A stretch of DNA of 64,000 bases, from positions 1 to 64,000 of the forward strand of contig CAWKIA010000039.1 of the NCBI GenBank assembly GCA_963849635.1, given 5' to 3'. The notes under the pieces are model-generated. The model made no database searches, had not been told where the DNA came from, and saw only the letters and a program-made list of their open reading frames with translations. Both the position numbers and the translations under genes were made by a program. Below are positions 49,513-58,540 of this stretch, one piece after another. The first letter of the stretch is position 1, and each line of letters starts with the position of its first letter. This stretch comes from CAVRUD01 sp963849635 (GTDB lineage Bacteria > Chloroflexota > Chloroflexia > Thermomicrobiales > UBA6265).

Positions 49513-50367
49513 ATGGTGGACCTCGATACCGGCGTTGACGCCGCGCCCGATCTAAACGGCCAGGGGGAGACGCGGTTGCCCAGCGGACGCGAGTTCGAGA
49601 GCGAGATAATCGCGGTCGACGAGGTGATGGGCGACTCCATCCTACTTACCCTCTCGCTCCCCCAGGGACTGGCGAGCTCCGTCCGACCCGGTCACTTCGT
49701 CGACGTTCTCTGCCGCGTCGATGGCTCGTTCGATCCTCTCTTGCGCCGGCCATATTCGATCTTTCGCACAGATCCCCGCGCCAACACGCTGACCCTGATG
49801 GTGCGGCCATTTGGCCGGGGCAGCACCTGGCTGTCGCGTCGCAAGACCGGCGAGGTGCTCGATGTCCTCGGGCCGTTAGGAAACACCTATGAGATCAAGC
49901 CGCGCAGCCGGAACCTGCTCATGGTGGCCGGCGGCGTCGGCGTGGCCCCTCTTGTCTTCCTCACCGACCTCGCCCTCTCCCGCAATCTGAACGTGACATT
50001 CTTGATGGGTTCGGCTACGGCGGACGGACTTTTGTCCCCGGCGTTCCTACCCAGCGCGGTCGAGTATCTGACCGCCACAGACGACGGCAGTGGTGGCCAC
50101 CATGGCTTCGTCACTGACCTGGTGCCGAACTACATGCAGTGGGCCGACCAGATCTTCTCCTGTGGTCCCGAACCGATGTTTCGCTCGCTCCGCGATGTTG
50201 CCAATCCCCACCGATTTCAGGGCAAACCGTCGGTGCAGGTCTCCGTCGAGCGGACGATGGCCTGTGGTCTCGGTGCCTGCCTTGGCTGCGTGGTGGAGAC
50301 GAAGCGTGGCATGCAGACCTCCTGCGTGCAGGGTCCGATCTACGACATGGACGACGTCATCTGGTAG
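49513..50367 (+). CDS. pyrK: Dihydroorotate dehydrogenase electron-transfer subunit
   Basis: PyrK passes electrons from the PyrD flavin through FAD and a 2Fe-2S cluster to NAD. The FAD-binding barrel shows RRPYSIFRTDPRANTLTLMV; GPLGNTYEIKPRSRNLLMVA followed by GGVGVAPLVFL is the NAD-binding start. The C-terminal cluster has four Cys in MACGLGACLGCVVE and TSCVQGP. About 284 residues from ATG 49513; a TTG 18 bases earlier is possible. It stands directly before pyrD, as expected for the type 1B enzyme. Confidence 0.92.
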   Translation: MVDLDTGVDAAPDLNGQGETRLPSGREFESEIIAVDEVMGDSILLTLSLPQGLASSVRPGHFVDVLCRVDGSFDPLLRRPYSIFRTDPRANTLTLMVRPFGRGSTWLSRRKTGEVLDVLGPLGNTYEIKPRSRNLLMVAGGVGVAPLVFLTDLALSRNLNVTFLMGSATADGLLSPAFLPSAVEYLTATDDGSGGHHGFVTDLVPNYMQWADQIFSCGPEPMFRSLRDVANPHRFQGKPSVQVSVERTMACGLGACLGCVVETKRGMQTSCVQGPIYDMDDVIW

Positions 50368-50405
50368 CTGGTTGCGAGCGAAAGCCGGGATAGGAACACA
50401 TTTCG

Positions 50406-51399
50406 ATGGCCGACCTGAGCGTTGATCTGGCGCCCCGCAATCCACGGGAGTTACGCCTCCGAAACCCAGTTATCGCGGCTTCAGGCTGCTTCGGCTATGG
50501 CCAGGAATACGCTGGCGCCATCGACATCCAGCGGCTTGGCGCCTTCGTCAGCAAGGGCATTACGCCGCACGCGCGTTCGGGCAACGCGATGCCGCGCATC
50601 GCTGAGACACCGGCCGGCATGCTCAACGCGATCGGCCTTCAAAACCCGGGCATACGCGGGTTCATCAAGAAATACCCGAAGATCTGGGAGCAGTGGACGG
50701 TCCCGGCAATCGTCAACATCTCGGCGGAGTCGATCGAGGACTACGCGATGATGGCTCGCGCCCTCGATGAGCAGCCAGGCATCGCCGCCATCGAGGTCAA
50801 CATCTCCTGCCCCAACATCGCCGCCGGCGGGTATTGCTTCGGCTGGGACGCCGATATGTCCGCCGATGTGACCCGCGCGGTGCGGGAAGTGACCACGCTG
50901 CCTGTCATTGTCAAGCTCAGTCCAGGCGCGGTCGATGTCGCAAGCGTGGCGCGTGCCGTTGAAGAGGCGGGAGCAGATGCCGTTTCTTTGATCAACACGC
51001 TGGTCGGGATGGCAATCGACGTCAAGCGACGCCGGCCGATCCTCGCCAACATGACAGGTGGGTTATCCGGCCCGGCGATCAAACCAGTCGCCGTGCGGAT
51101 GGTCTATCAGGTCGCTGGCGCGGTCCAGATTCCCGGTGATCGGAATGGGCGGGATCATGGGACTGGACGACGCCCTGGAATTCATCTTCGCGGGCGCCAC
51201 TGCGGTGCAAGTTGGCACGGCGATCTTTGCCCAACCACGAATGCTCACCCGCCTGATTGACGACCTGGATGCCTGGATGGACCGAGAAGGTATTGTCTCG
51301 ATCGCGGAGATCCGAGGCGCCGCGCAACCGTCTCATTGGCATGGCCGACCGCCGGTTGAGCTCGAGATCGAGACTGAACTGGCGGTGGCCGCCGGATGA
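50406..51399 (+). CDS. pyrD: Dihydroorotate dehydrogenase catalytic subunit (type 1B), one frameshift
   Basis: It oxidises dihydroorotate to orotate using FMN. Family sections: LRNPVIAASGCFGYGQEYAG, GLQNPGIRGFIKKY, AIEVNISCPNIAAGG (the active-site Cys of 1B enzymes) and the FMN phosphate site PVIGMGGIMGLDDALEFI. The last is reached only after removing one C from the run at 51132-51134; before that the frame ends early. About 330 residues when joined, normal plus a short tail. AGGAA at 50391 precedes ATG 50406. It overlaps cax by four bases. Confidence 0.93.
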
Positions 51400-52457
51400 C
51401 GTCACGAATCCTTTATGCGCTGCTGATCCTGGCGCCGATCGCCGTCATCCTTGAGATCTCGGATATAGGTGGCCATGCCGCCGTCTTTACGGCGTCTGCA
51501 CTGGCGATGGTGCCATTGGCCGCAATTCTCGGCCGTGCGACCGAGGAGGCCGCGATCTACACAGGCCCAAAGATTGGGGCGTTGCTGAATGCGACGCTCG
51601 GCAATGCGCCGGAGTTGATCATTACCATCGTCGCGCTACGTGAAGGCCTCGTTAACGTCGTCAAGGCAAGTATCGCGGGCTCGATCGTTGGCAACATCCT
51701 GATTGTGCTCGGCGCCTCGATGCTGGCCGGCGGTCTAAAAAACGGCACCCAGACCTTCGACATCCGCGCTGCCAGCACGAGCGCAACCATGATGCTCCTG
51801 GCCGTCATCGCACTCGTGATTCCCGCAATCTTCGCCCTGGGTGAGGTTTCGCACCGTCCAACGGCGGATGACATCGAACTGTTGAGCGACGGGGTCGCAA
51901 TCGTCTTGATCGTGCTCTACGGACTCTATCTCCTCTACTCCCTGCGCCAATCTTCTCCGGGAGAACAACTCCAATCTGATGACACCGAGCAGCCGTCGAT
52001 GAAATTACCCGTCGCCATCGGGTTGATGGCGGCCGCGACGCTGACCATTGTGTTCATGAGCGAGTTGCTCGTCGGAGCCCTGGAGCCGACCGCGGAGGAT
52101 TGGGGCCTGACCGATCTCTTCATCGGTGTGATGCTCGTTCCGCTCGTCGGCAACGTGGCCGAGCACTTCGTTGCGGTCCAGGTGGCGATGCGCAACAAGA
52201 TGGATCTCAGCCTCGGCATTGCACTTGGATCTGGGTTGCAGATTGCGCTGTTCGTCACACCGGTCCTCGTCCTGGCCGGGATCATCCTGAATGAGCCGAT
52301 GACGCTGGTGTTCAACTCGTTTGAGCTGGCCGCTCTTGTCGGCGGCGCCGTGATTGCGGTCTTCATCGCCCACGACGGCGAATCGAACTGGCTCGAGGGC
52401 GCGGAACTGCTGGCGCTCTACGTCATCCTGGGAATTGCGTTCTTCTTCGTGCCGTGA
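51396..52457 (+). CDS. cax: Calcium/proton (CaCA family) exchanger
   Basis: A 353-residue membrane antiporter with about 11 hydrophobic segments in two inverted repeats. Each repeat holds an ion-binding alpha motif: ALLNATLGNAPELIITIVAL in the first half and LVPLVGNVAEHFVAVQVAMR in the second. An acidic loop (GEQLQSDDTEQPS) separates the halves. Its ATG overlaps the pyrD stop (ATGA), so it is translated with the pyrimidine genes, an unusual partner. Cation specificity (Ca, other divalents) cannot be fixed from sequence. Confidence 0.88.
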   Translation: MTSRILYALLILAPIAVILEISDIGGHAAVFTASALAMVPLAAILGRATEEAAIYTGPKIGALLNATLGNAPELIITIVALREGLVNVVKASIAGSIVGNILIVLGASMLAGGLKNGTQTFDIRAASTSATMMLLAVIALVIPAIFALGEVSHRPTADDIELLSDGVAIVLIVLYGLYLLYSLRQSSPGEQLQSDDTEQPSMKLPVAIGLMAAATLTIVFMSELLVGALEPTAEDWGLTDLFIGVMLVPLVGNVAEHFVAVQVAMRNKMDLSLGIALGSGLQIALFVTPVLVLAGIILNEPMTLVFNSFELAALVGGAVIAVFIAHDGESNWLEGAELLALYVILGIAFFFVP

Positions 52458-52497
52458 GTCTCAGCCCGGCAAATACTCGTTCCTGAATGTGATCACC

Positions 52498-53100
52498 ATG
52501 GGAGTGACCGACGTGAGCAGCGACCTTCTCGACGTTCTTCGCGACGCCGGCGCCTTGAAAGAGGGGCACTTCCTCCTCTCGTCAGGACGCCATTCCGGGC
52601 AGTATGTCGAGAAGTTCGATCTCCTCCGCCGTCCGCGCGCCACTGAATTGGCGTGCCGCGGATTTGTAGACAGATTTTCCGGCAGCAATGTCGATGTCGT
52701 GGTTGGACCGACGACCGGCGGCATCTTGCTTGCCTTTGAGGTCGCCCGGCAGCTAGGCGTGATGGCAGCCTATGCCGAGCGGCGGTCGGACGGCGCCGCC
52801 GGCCGCGAGATCCGGCGGGACACAACCTTTGAGCCTGGTGCCCGAGTGCTCGTGGTCGACGACATTCTGACTACCGGGGGATCGGTGCGGGAGACCCTGG
52901 CCGCGCTTGATCGGCATCCGGTGGAGGTGATCGGCATCGGCGTGCTCGTCGATCGCAGCGGCGGCAAGGTCGATTTTGGGGTGCCCCTTGTTCCGCTTGC
53001 GTCGCTCAACATCGAGACCTGGCTGCCGGCCGAGTGCCCACTCTGTGCCGCGGGCGTGCCACTGGTCAAACCGGGCACAACCCAGGTGCCGGCCGCGTAA
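52498..53100 (+). CDS. pyrE: Orotate phosphoribosyltransferase
   Basis: It adds phosphoribose to orotate, giving OMP. The sequence LKEGHFLLSSGRHSGQYVEK is the family N-terminus, VVVGPTTGGILLAFEVARQL the next core, and VLVVDDILTTGGSVRETLAA the PRPP-binding motif. A Cys pair near the C-terminus (AECPLCAAG) is seen in many archaeal and deep-branching bacterial forms. I give ATG 52498; a GTG at 52513 has a better spaced GGGAG (about 52500-52504) and may be the true start (195 residues). It is 40 bases after cax and completes the operon in this window. Confidence 0.92.
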   Translation: MGVTDVSSDLLDVLRDAGALKEGHFLLSSGRHSGQYVEKFDLLRRPRATELACRGFVDRFSGSNVDVVVGPTTGGILLAFEVARQLGVMAAYAERRSDGAAGREIRRDTTFEPGARVLVVDDILTTGGSVRETLAALDRHPVEVIGIGVLVDRSGGKVDFGVPLVPLASLNIETWLPAECPLCAAGVPLVKPGTTQVPAA

Positions 53101-53120
53101 CGACGGCGTCTGATTTGGGA

Positions 53121-53339
53121 TTAATCGGGGGGAGTCGAGTTCGCGATGCGAGCTCGCAGTTCTTCGCGCTGGGCGATGAGGTCGTCCAGGCGCTGCTCGA
53201 TCTGACGAAGGAGATCGGGGCGCGGCCGTTTCACGTATTCGTCCCGAAGCTCGATGATGATCTGGGCGATCCGGGCGATCGTGCGCACCGTATGGACAGG
53301 ATCGTCTTCGCGAGACGGCACCGCGTAGCCGCCAGCCAT
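53121..53339 (-). CDS. Small predicted coiled-coil protein of unknown function
   Basis: A 72-residue protein that I do not recognise. The middle (VRTIARIAQIIIELRDEYVK, then LLRQIEQRLDDLIAQREELR) is a heptad-like amphipathic helix. An AGGAG (minus strand, at 53347-53351) lies seven bases before its ATG, which supports a real gene. It stands between pyrE (convergent) and ligA, on the ligA strand and downstream of it, so it may be the last gene of the ligA transcript. No signal peptide or Cys is present. Confidence 0.6.
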   Translation of the reverse strand: MAGGYAVPSREDDPVHTVRTIARIAQIIIELRDEYVKRPRPDLLRQIEQRLDDLIAQREELRARIANSTPPD

Positions 53340-53434
53340 CGTCTAACTCCTGACCATCACGTACGGCGACCGGGACCGCCCACTCCCACGCAATAGAACG
53401 CCGCTAGCGTAGCATGTGGCTTCCGGTCGCACCA

Positions 53435-55546
53435 TCAATTTTGCGCGGATTCTTCCCCTTCTTCAGATTCTTCGTGTTCGACCTGGTCGGTCTCGTCGGA
53501 CTCGATTCCCTCGAGCATTGCGATCATCTCCGCCTCGGTGATGACCGGCACCTTCAGCTCGACGGCCTTCTCGGCTTTGCTGCCCGCCTCCTCTCCGGCG
53601 ACGACAAATGAGGTCTTCTTCGAGACCGAGCCGCTCACGGTGGCCCCGGCCTGGCGGATACGCTCTTCAGCCTGCGGGCGCGTCAGCGTGTCGAGTCGGC
53701 CTGTGAGGACAAAGGTCTTGCCTTTGAGGTGTTGGCTAGTTGCCTGAGACTCCGAGCGCTGATCCTCGACTCGAACGCCTGCTGTCTTGAGCTTCTCGAT
53801 GACGTGCTGATTGTGAGAATCGGCGAACCAGGCAACCACACTCTCGGCTAAGATTTTGCCGATCCCGCCAATGCTGTTGATCTCCTCGACGTCCGCGGCC
53901 GCAATCCTGTCGATCGAACCAAATCGATCTGCCAGCAGCCGTGCCGCCCGCTCGCCGATGTGGCGAATACCAAGGGCGAAGATCAGACGAGCGAGGGGCC
54001 GTGATCTGCTGGTGTCGACCGCCGCCTGAAGATTCGCCGCGCTCTTTTCGCCGAAGCGCTCGAGTTGGCCGACCTTCTCCCAATCGAGTGAGTAAATGTC
54101 AGCCACGTCGGTGATCCAGCCGAGGTCAACAAAGCGGTCGGTGAGCTTATCGCCCATCCCGGCGATGTCCATCGCACCGCGAGCGACGAAATGATGGACC
54201 AGCTCTTTCAGCTGAGCGGGGCATTCCGCATTGGGGCAGTAGCGCATAGCTTCGCCGTCGAGGCGGATGACGGCGGTGCCGCAGACAGGACACTCGGTCG
54301 GCATCTCGTACGGCACCGAGTCAGGAGAGCGCTTTTCTTCGACCACTCGCACGACATACGGGATGACATCCCCGGCCCGCTCGACGATCACGGTATCGCC
54401 GAGGCGGATGTCTTTGCGCGCGATCTCGTCTTCGTTGAACAGGCTTGCCCGCTGGACAGTCACGCCGAGGATCTGGACCGGCTCCAGAATCGCGGTGGGC
54501 GTGAGCGCTCCGGTCCGGGTGACATTGATTTCGATGTCCTTGATCACCGTGGTCGACTGCGTTGCCGGGAATTTGTAAGCAGTCGCCCAGCGAGGTTCGC
54601 GGGCGACGAAGCCGATCTCCTCTTGAAGACGGTGGCTATCGACTTTGATGACGACCCCGTCGATCTCGAACGGCACTTCGAGCCGCCGGGCTTCCCACCA
54701 CTCGCAGCGTTCCCAGACATCGTCGATCGAGTCGCAGCGCACCCGATCCGGTGAAACATCAAAGCCCGCCGCGCTGAGCAGATCGAGTGAGTCCCAGTGT
54801 GTCGCTGGGGCTTTGGCGCCTTCGACGTAGCCGATGCCATAGACGAACAGGCGCAGCGGCCGGGAGGCGGTGATGCGCACGTCCTTTTGGCGCAAGGAGC
54901 CGGCGGCGCCATTGCGCGGATTCATGAAGGTCTTTGGCGTCTTGCCGCTCCGCTCGGCATCCTCGACGATCCTGGCGTTCATCGCGAGGAAGTCTGCCGT
55001 GCGCATATAGATTTCGCCGCGTACTTCGAGAACCGGCGGGACTTCGTACTCAGTCGACTGGCGGAGACGGAGCGGGATAGTCGGCAGGGTGCGCAGGTTG
55101 GCGGTGATGTCTTCGCCGTGGTAGCCGTCGCCACGCGTTGCGCCGTGGTCGAAGACGCCATCGACATAGGTCACGGCCACTGCCAGGCCGTCGATCTTCG
55201 GCTCAACCACATAGGTAAGGGGAACATCGCCGGCGAACCGAGTTGCCCGTTGCGACCAAGCAACGAGTTCGTCCTTGTTGTACACGTTGCTCAGGGAGAG
55301 CATCGGGACTGGGTGGGCGATCTCGGCGAATCCAGCCTGAGGCGTTGATCCGACCCGCTGCGTGGGAGATTCCGGCGTGATGAGAGACGGGTTTGCGTCT
55401 TCAAGGGCGCGCAGTTCCCGCATCAGGGCGTCGTACTCGGCGTCCGTAACACTTGGGTTGTCGAGGACGTGATACTCGTAATTGTATCGGTTGATCAGAG
55501 CGCGGAGGTCGTCGACCCGTTGCTGGGATTGCGTCGCATCAACCAT
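53435..55546 (-). CDS. ligA: NAD-dependent DNA ligase
   Basis: LigA seals nicks in replication and repair. From ATG 55546 it has 703 residues. Lys117 in VVEPKIDGLAVAV is the adenylated residue, with RGDGYHGEDITANLRTL beside it. The OB fold, a Cys4 zinc site (CPVCGTAV and CPNAECPAQL), helix-hairpin-helix repeats (FALGIRHIGERAARLLADRF, INSIGGIGKILAESV) and a C-terminal BRCT domain (LKGKTFVLTGRLDTLTRPQA) follow in order. The C-terminus ends in an acidic tail. The frame is open 19 codons further upstream, but Met 55546 is nearer the family start and to a GGAGGGG site. Confidence 0.96.
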   Translation of the reverse strand: MVDATQSQQRVDDLRALINRYNYEYHVLDNPSVTDAEYDALMRELRALEDANPSLITPESPTQRVGSTPQAGFAEIAHPVPMLSLSNVYNKDELVAWSQRATRFAGDVPLTYVVEPKIDGLAVAVTYVDGVFDHGATRGDGYHGEDITANLRTLPTIPLRLRQSTEYEVPPVLEVRGEIYMRTADFLAMNARIVEDAERSGKTPKTFMNPRNGAAGSLRQKDVRITASRPLRLFVYGIGYVEGAKAPATHWDSLDLLSAAGFDVSPDRVRCDSIDDVWERCEWWEARRLEVPFEIDGVVIKVDSHRLQEEIGFVAREPRWATAYKFPATQSTTVIKDIEINVTRTGALTPTAILEPVQILGVTVQRASLFNEDEIARKDIRLGDTVIVERAGDVIPYVVRVVEEKRSPDSVPYEMPTECPVCGTAVIRLDGEAMRYCPNAECPAQLKELVHHFVARGAMDIAGMGDKLTDRFVDLGWITDVADIYSLDWEKVGQLERFGEKSAANLQAAVDTSRSRPLARLIFALGIRHIGERAARLLADRFGSIDRIAAADVEEINSIGGIGKILAESVVAWFADSHNQHVIEKLKTAGVRVEDQRSESQATSQHLKGKTFVLTGRLDTLTRPQAEERIRQAGATVSGSVSKKTSFVVAGEEAGSKAEKAVELKVPVITEAEMIAMLEGIESDETDQVEHEESEEGEESAQN

Positions 55547-55680
55547 CACGCCGGCCACCCCTCCGAGTGCGTGGAATCCTTGCGATGTAGAACCGGTGTT
55601 CAACTATGGTATACCTTGCGGACAACGCGACCGGTGTACGTTCACCCGGCCCGAGTCTATCATAGCGGTCCTTGCTGTCG

Positions 55681-57725
55681 ATGCCCGCTTCTGATTCCTC
55701 GCCCACTTCAGATACGACGCAGCAGTCCTCCGGTAGTGAGCCGGGCGGCTACGCCTTCTTGTGCCAGCGTGCCGAGGTCTTCATCCAGGAGCGAGGCGGA
55801 GCGGCTCCAGAAGACGTTCTTATCACCCACGTCTTCGGCACTGGCGGGTCGCCAGCGCTGTGGCGCCCCCTTCTCCGTCAGGCGCTCAGCGCCAGCGATC
55901 TTCTGGTCTTACGTTCCGACGGCTATTGGGCGGTTCCGGGAGCGGTCCAGCCGGGATCGACCGGTCGATTTCCCCGACTTCGTGGCCGTCGATGTCGAGA
56001 CGACCGGACTGCGGCCATACCATCAGCGGGTGATCGAGGTCGCGCTGATCCGGTTTCGGAGATGGCCTGGTGGTCGATCGGTACGAATCCCTCTGCCACC
56101 CGGAACGCAAGATCCCGAAGTACATCGTCGGCTTGACCGGCATCACCGACACGCATGTCGAGGACGCACCGAAGTTTGCCGATATCGCCGCCGAGGTGAT
56201 CGAGTTTATCGGCGGCGACCTGATCGTCGGGCACAACGTTGGGTTCGACATCTCTTTTCTCAATGGCGAACTCAAACGAGCCGGACGTGAGCCACTGATC
56301 AACGAGCGCCTGGACACGCTCCCGCTGGCGACCAAACTGATCCCGGGCCTGCGCAAGCCTTCTCTAGACAATGTCGCGACCCAGCTCGGCCTGCCACCGC
56401 GCAAGATTCACCGGGCGGGCGTCGATGCGGATTTGACCGGCAATGTTCTGGTCACCCTCGTTCGCCAGGCCCAGGCGATGGGGCGAGGGACGATCGACGA
56501 TCTGCGGGCGCTAACCGCGGGCAGTCAACCGCGGCCGCGCGATCGCGTCGGGCGGGGACGGGCTGTACTGGATCGTTCACTCCTGGCCGAGGTCCCGAAG
56601 GCGCCAGGCGTCTACCTGATGCGCGACGAGTTCGGCAATGTCATCTACGTCGGCAAGGCGAAGAATCTCCGCGACCGGGTGGGCTCGTATTACTCGCAGC
56701 CGCTTGGCTACACGCGAAAGATGGATGGCCTGCTGGAGTCGATGGCGCGGGTCGACGTTGAGGTGGTCGGCTCTGAGTTGCAGGCGCTGCTGCTGGAATC
56801 CCAGCTGATCAAGCGGTACCAGCCCCGGTACAACACCGCGCTGCGCTCGTTTGAGCAGTACCCCTACATCCGGGTGGATGTCTCCAATCCGTGGCCGCGC
56901 ATCACCCTGACCAAGGCGCGCAAAAACGACGGTGCTCGCTACTTCGGCCCGTTCCGAAGCAGCAGCGCTGCCCGGAAAACGGTCGAGGTCATCGAGCAGG
57001 TGGTCCCACTGCGCACATGCTCGCGCTCGTTCAAAAATGCCCGGTCCTACGGATCGCCCTGCCTTCAGCTGGACCTGGGAAGGTGCGCCGGACCTTGCGT
57101 CGGTCGAGCCGACCGAGACGTCTATACCGGCATGGTCCGGGACGTGGTCAGGTTTCTCGACGGTGACGAAGAAGCCTTGCGGGAGCGAATCTGGCAGGGA
57201 CTGGAGGAGGCATCAGCCCGGATGGATTTTGAGCGGGCGAGCAAGTTGCGTAACGACCTCCGTCAGGTGACCGCTGTGGTCAATGCCCAGCGCCAATTGC
57301 GCGAAGCCGCGGATCACTCGAATCTGCTGTTGGTGCAGCCGTCGGCAGACAATTGCTGCCGAGAGATCATGTTCGTCGTTGGTGGCCGCCTCTGGGCGCA
57401 GATCCGCGCCGAACGCTCCGACCCGGACGGGCTTGGCGCGCGACTGGCGGCCTGCCACAGCCGGATTCCGGTCTCCGGCCTGCCGCCGATCAGTCACGAC
57501 ATCATCGACGAGACGAACATTTTGCTCAGGTGGTTGTCTAAGAACGACGGGCATCCGGCGATTCTGCCCCTGGATCTCACGTCCAGTTGTCCCGATTGGA
57601 CCGAGCGGGCGCGGGTGGCATTGGCCCTCTCAGATGACGACGTGACCCGAGAACTGGCAATCGTCAAGGAAGAACTTGATGACACCACCGGCGACATCGA
57701 AGTTGTGGACGACGCCGCTGAGTAA
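55681..57725 (+). CDS. DnaQ-like exonuclease fused to a UvrC-type GIY-YIG nuclease, two frameshifts
   Basis: The joined product of about 680 residues has three parts. First, an N-terminal domain (FLCQRAEVFIQERGGAAPED and LWRPLLRQALSASDLL) resembling a small winged-helix-like module. Second, a DEDDh 3-prime exonuclease: FVAVDVETTGLRPYHQRVIE, LIVGHNVGFDISFLNGEL and HRAGVDADLTGNVL. Third, a GIY-YIG domain, APGVYLMRDEFGNVIYVGKA followed by KNLRDRVGSYYS, and the UvrC-like CSRSFKNARSYGSPCLQLDL region with UVR-like EEASARMDFERASKLRNDLR. Similar fusions are known in Actinobacteria. The endonuclease V-like and HhH parts of UvrC are absent, so it is not UvrC. Breaks: near 55940-55965 and at 56060 (an extra A). 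The exact start is uncertain. It lies divergent from ligA. Confidence 0.82.
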
Positions 57726-57843
57726 TTCAGGCATTGCGAGCGGTTGAACACATCGCTTGCCCTTGCCAAATCTGGGAGGTGGTTTGCCCCCTGGTATACT
57801 CGCGCTCTTGACCTGATGTGCCTCGATCCGGAGTTGATCAAGC

Positions 57844-58473
57844 TTGGAAGAGAAGACCTCGGGAGACAGTCTCGAACTCATCGCCGAAGAGGTTCGAACC
57901 TGCCCGAAATGCGAGCTTGCCCGGACCCGAACCAATGCGGTTCCGGGCGCAGGCAACCCGAATGCCCGGGTCATGCTGGTTGGAGAAGGGCCAGGATGGC
58001 ATGAGGATCAGCAGGGTTTGCCGTTTGTCGGCAATGCGGGCAAGTTCCTGAACGAATTGCTCGGCAAGGCCGGGCTCGAGCGCAATGACGTCTTCATCAC
58101 CAACGTCGTCAAGTGCCGCCCTCCGGGCAACCGCGACCCCCTCCCCGATGAGATCGCCGCCTGTGCCCCCTACCTTGACCGGCAAATCGCCCAGATTGAC
58201 CCAGATGTGATCGTCACCCTGGGGCGGTTTTCGATGTCTAAATGGTTCCCGGGTGAGCGAATCTCTCGAATCCATGGGCAGCCGAAGAAGGACGGCCGCC
58301 GGCTGATTGTGCCCATGTATCATCCGGCCGCCGCCTTGCATCAGGCGTCGCTGCGCGGCGCTATTGAGGATGACTTCGCCAAGTTGCCCAAGATCCTGGC
58401 GGACGCCGAAGACCAGCGGGAGGCAGAGTCGTCGAAAGACGAGCCGCCCGCCGAGCAGATGTCGCTCTTCTAG
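57844..58473 (+). CDS. udg: Type 4 uracil-DNA glycosylase with a C-terminal clamp-binding-like motif
   Basis: It removes uracil from DNA. The 209 residues show motif A as VGEGPGWHEDQQGLPFVGNA, the 4Fe-4S ligands in RTCPKCELA and KCRPPGNRDP...C, and VPMYHPAAALHQ with the conserved His. The last residues are EQMSLF, where QMSLF fits the QxSLF consensus by which bacterial repair proteins bind the sliding clamp. The start is TTG 57844 (LEEKTSGDS). A TATACT at 57794-57799 may be its -10 box, but no good -35 partner is seen. Confidence 0.9.
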   Translation: MEEKTSGDSLELIAEEVRTCPKCELARTRTNAVPGAGNPNARVMLVGEGPGWHEDQQGLPFVGNAGKFLNELLGKAGLERNDVFITNVVKCRPPGNRDPLPDEIAACAPYLDRQIAQIDPDVIVTLGRFSMSKWFPGERISRIHGQPKKDGRRLIVPMYHPAAALHQASLRGAIEDDFAKLPKILADAEDQREAESSKDEPPAEQMSLF

Positions 58474-58540
58474 CCCCCGGGCTGATTCGGCACGTCGTTG
58501 CGACCCAGAGCGAGGTAGACCGATCGAAACTGGAAACCGC

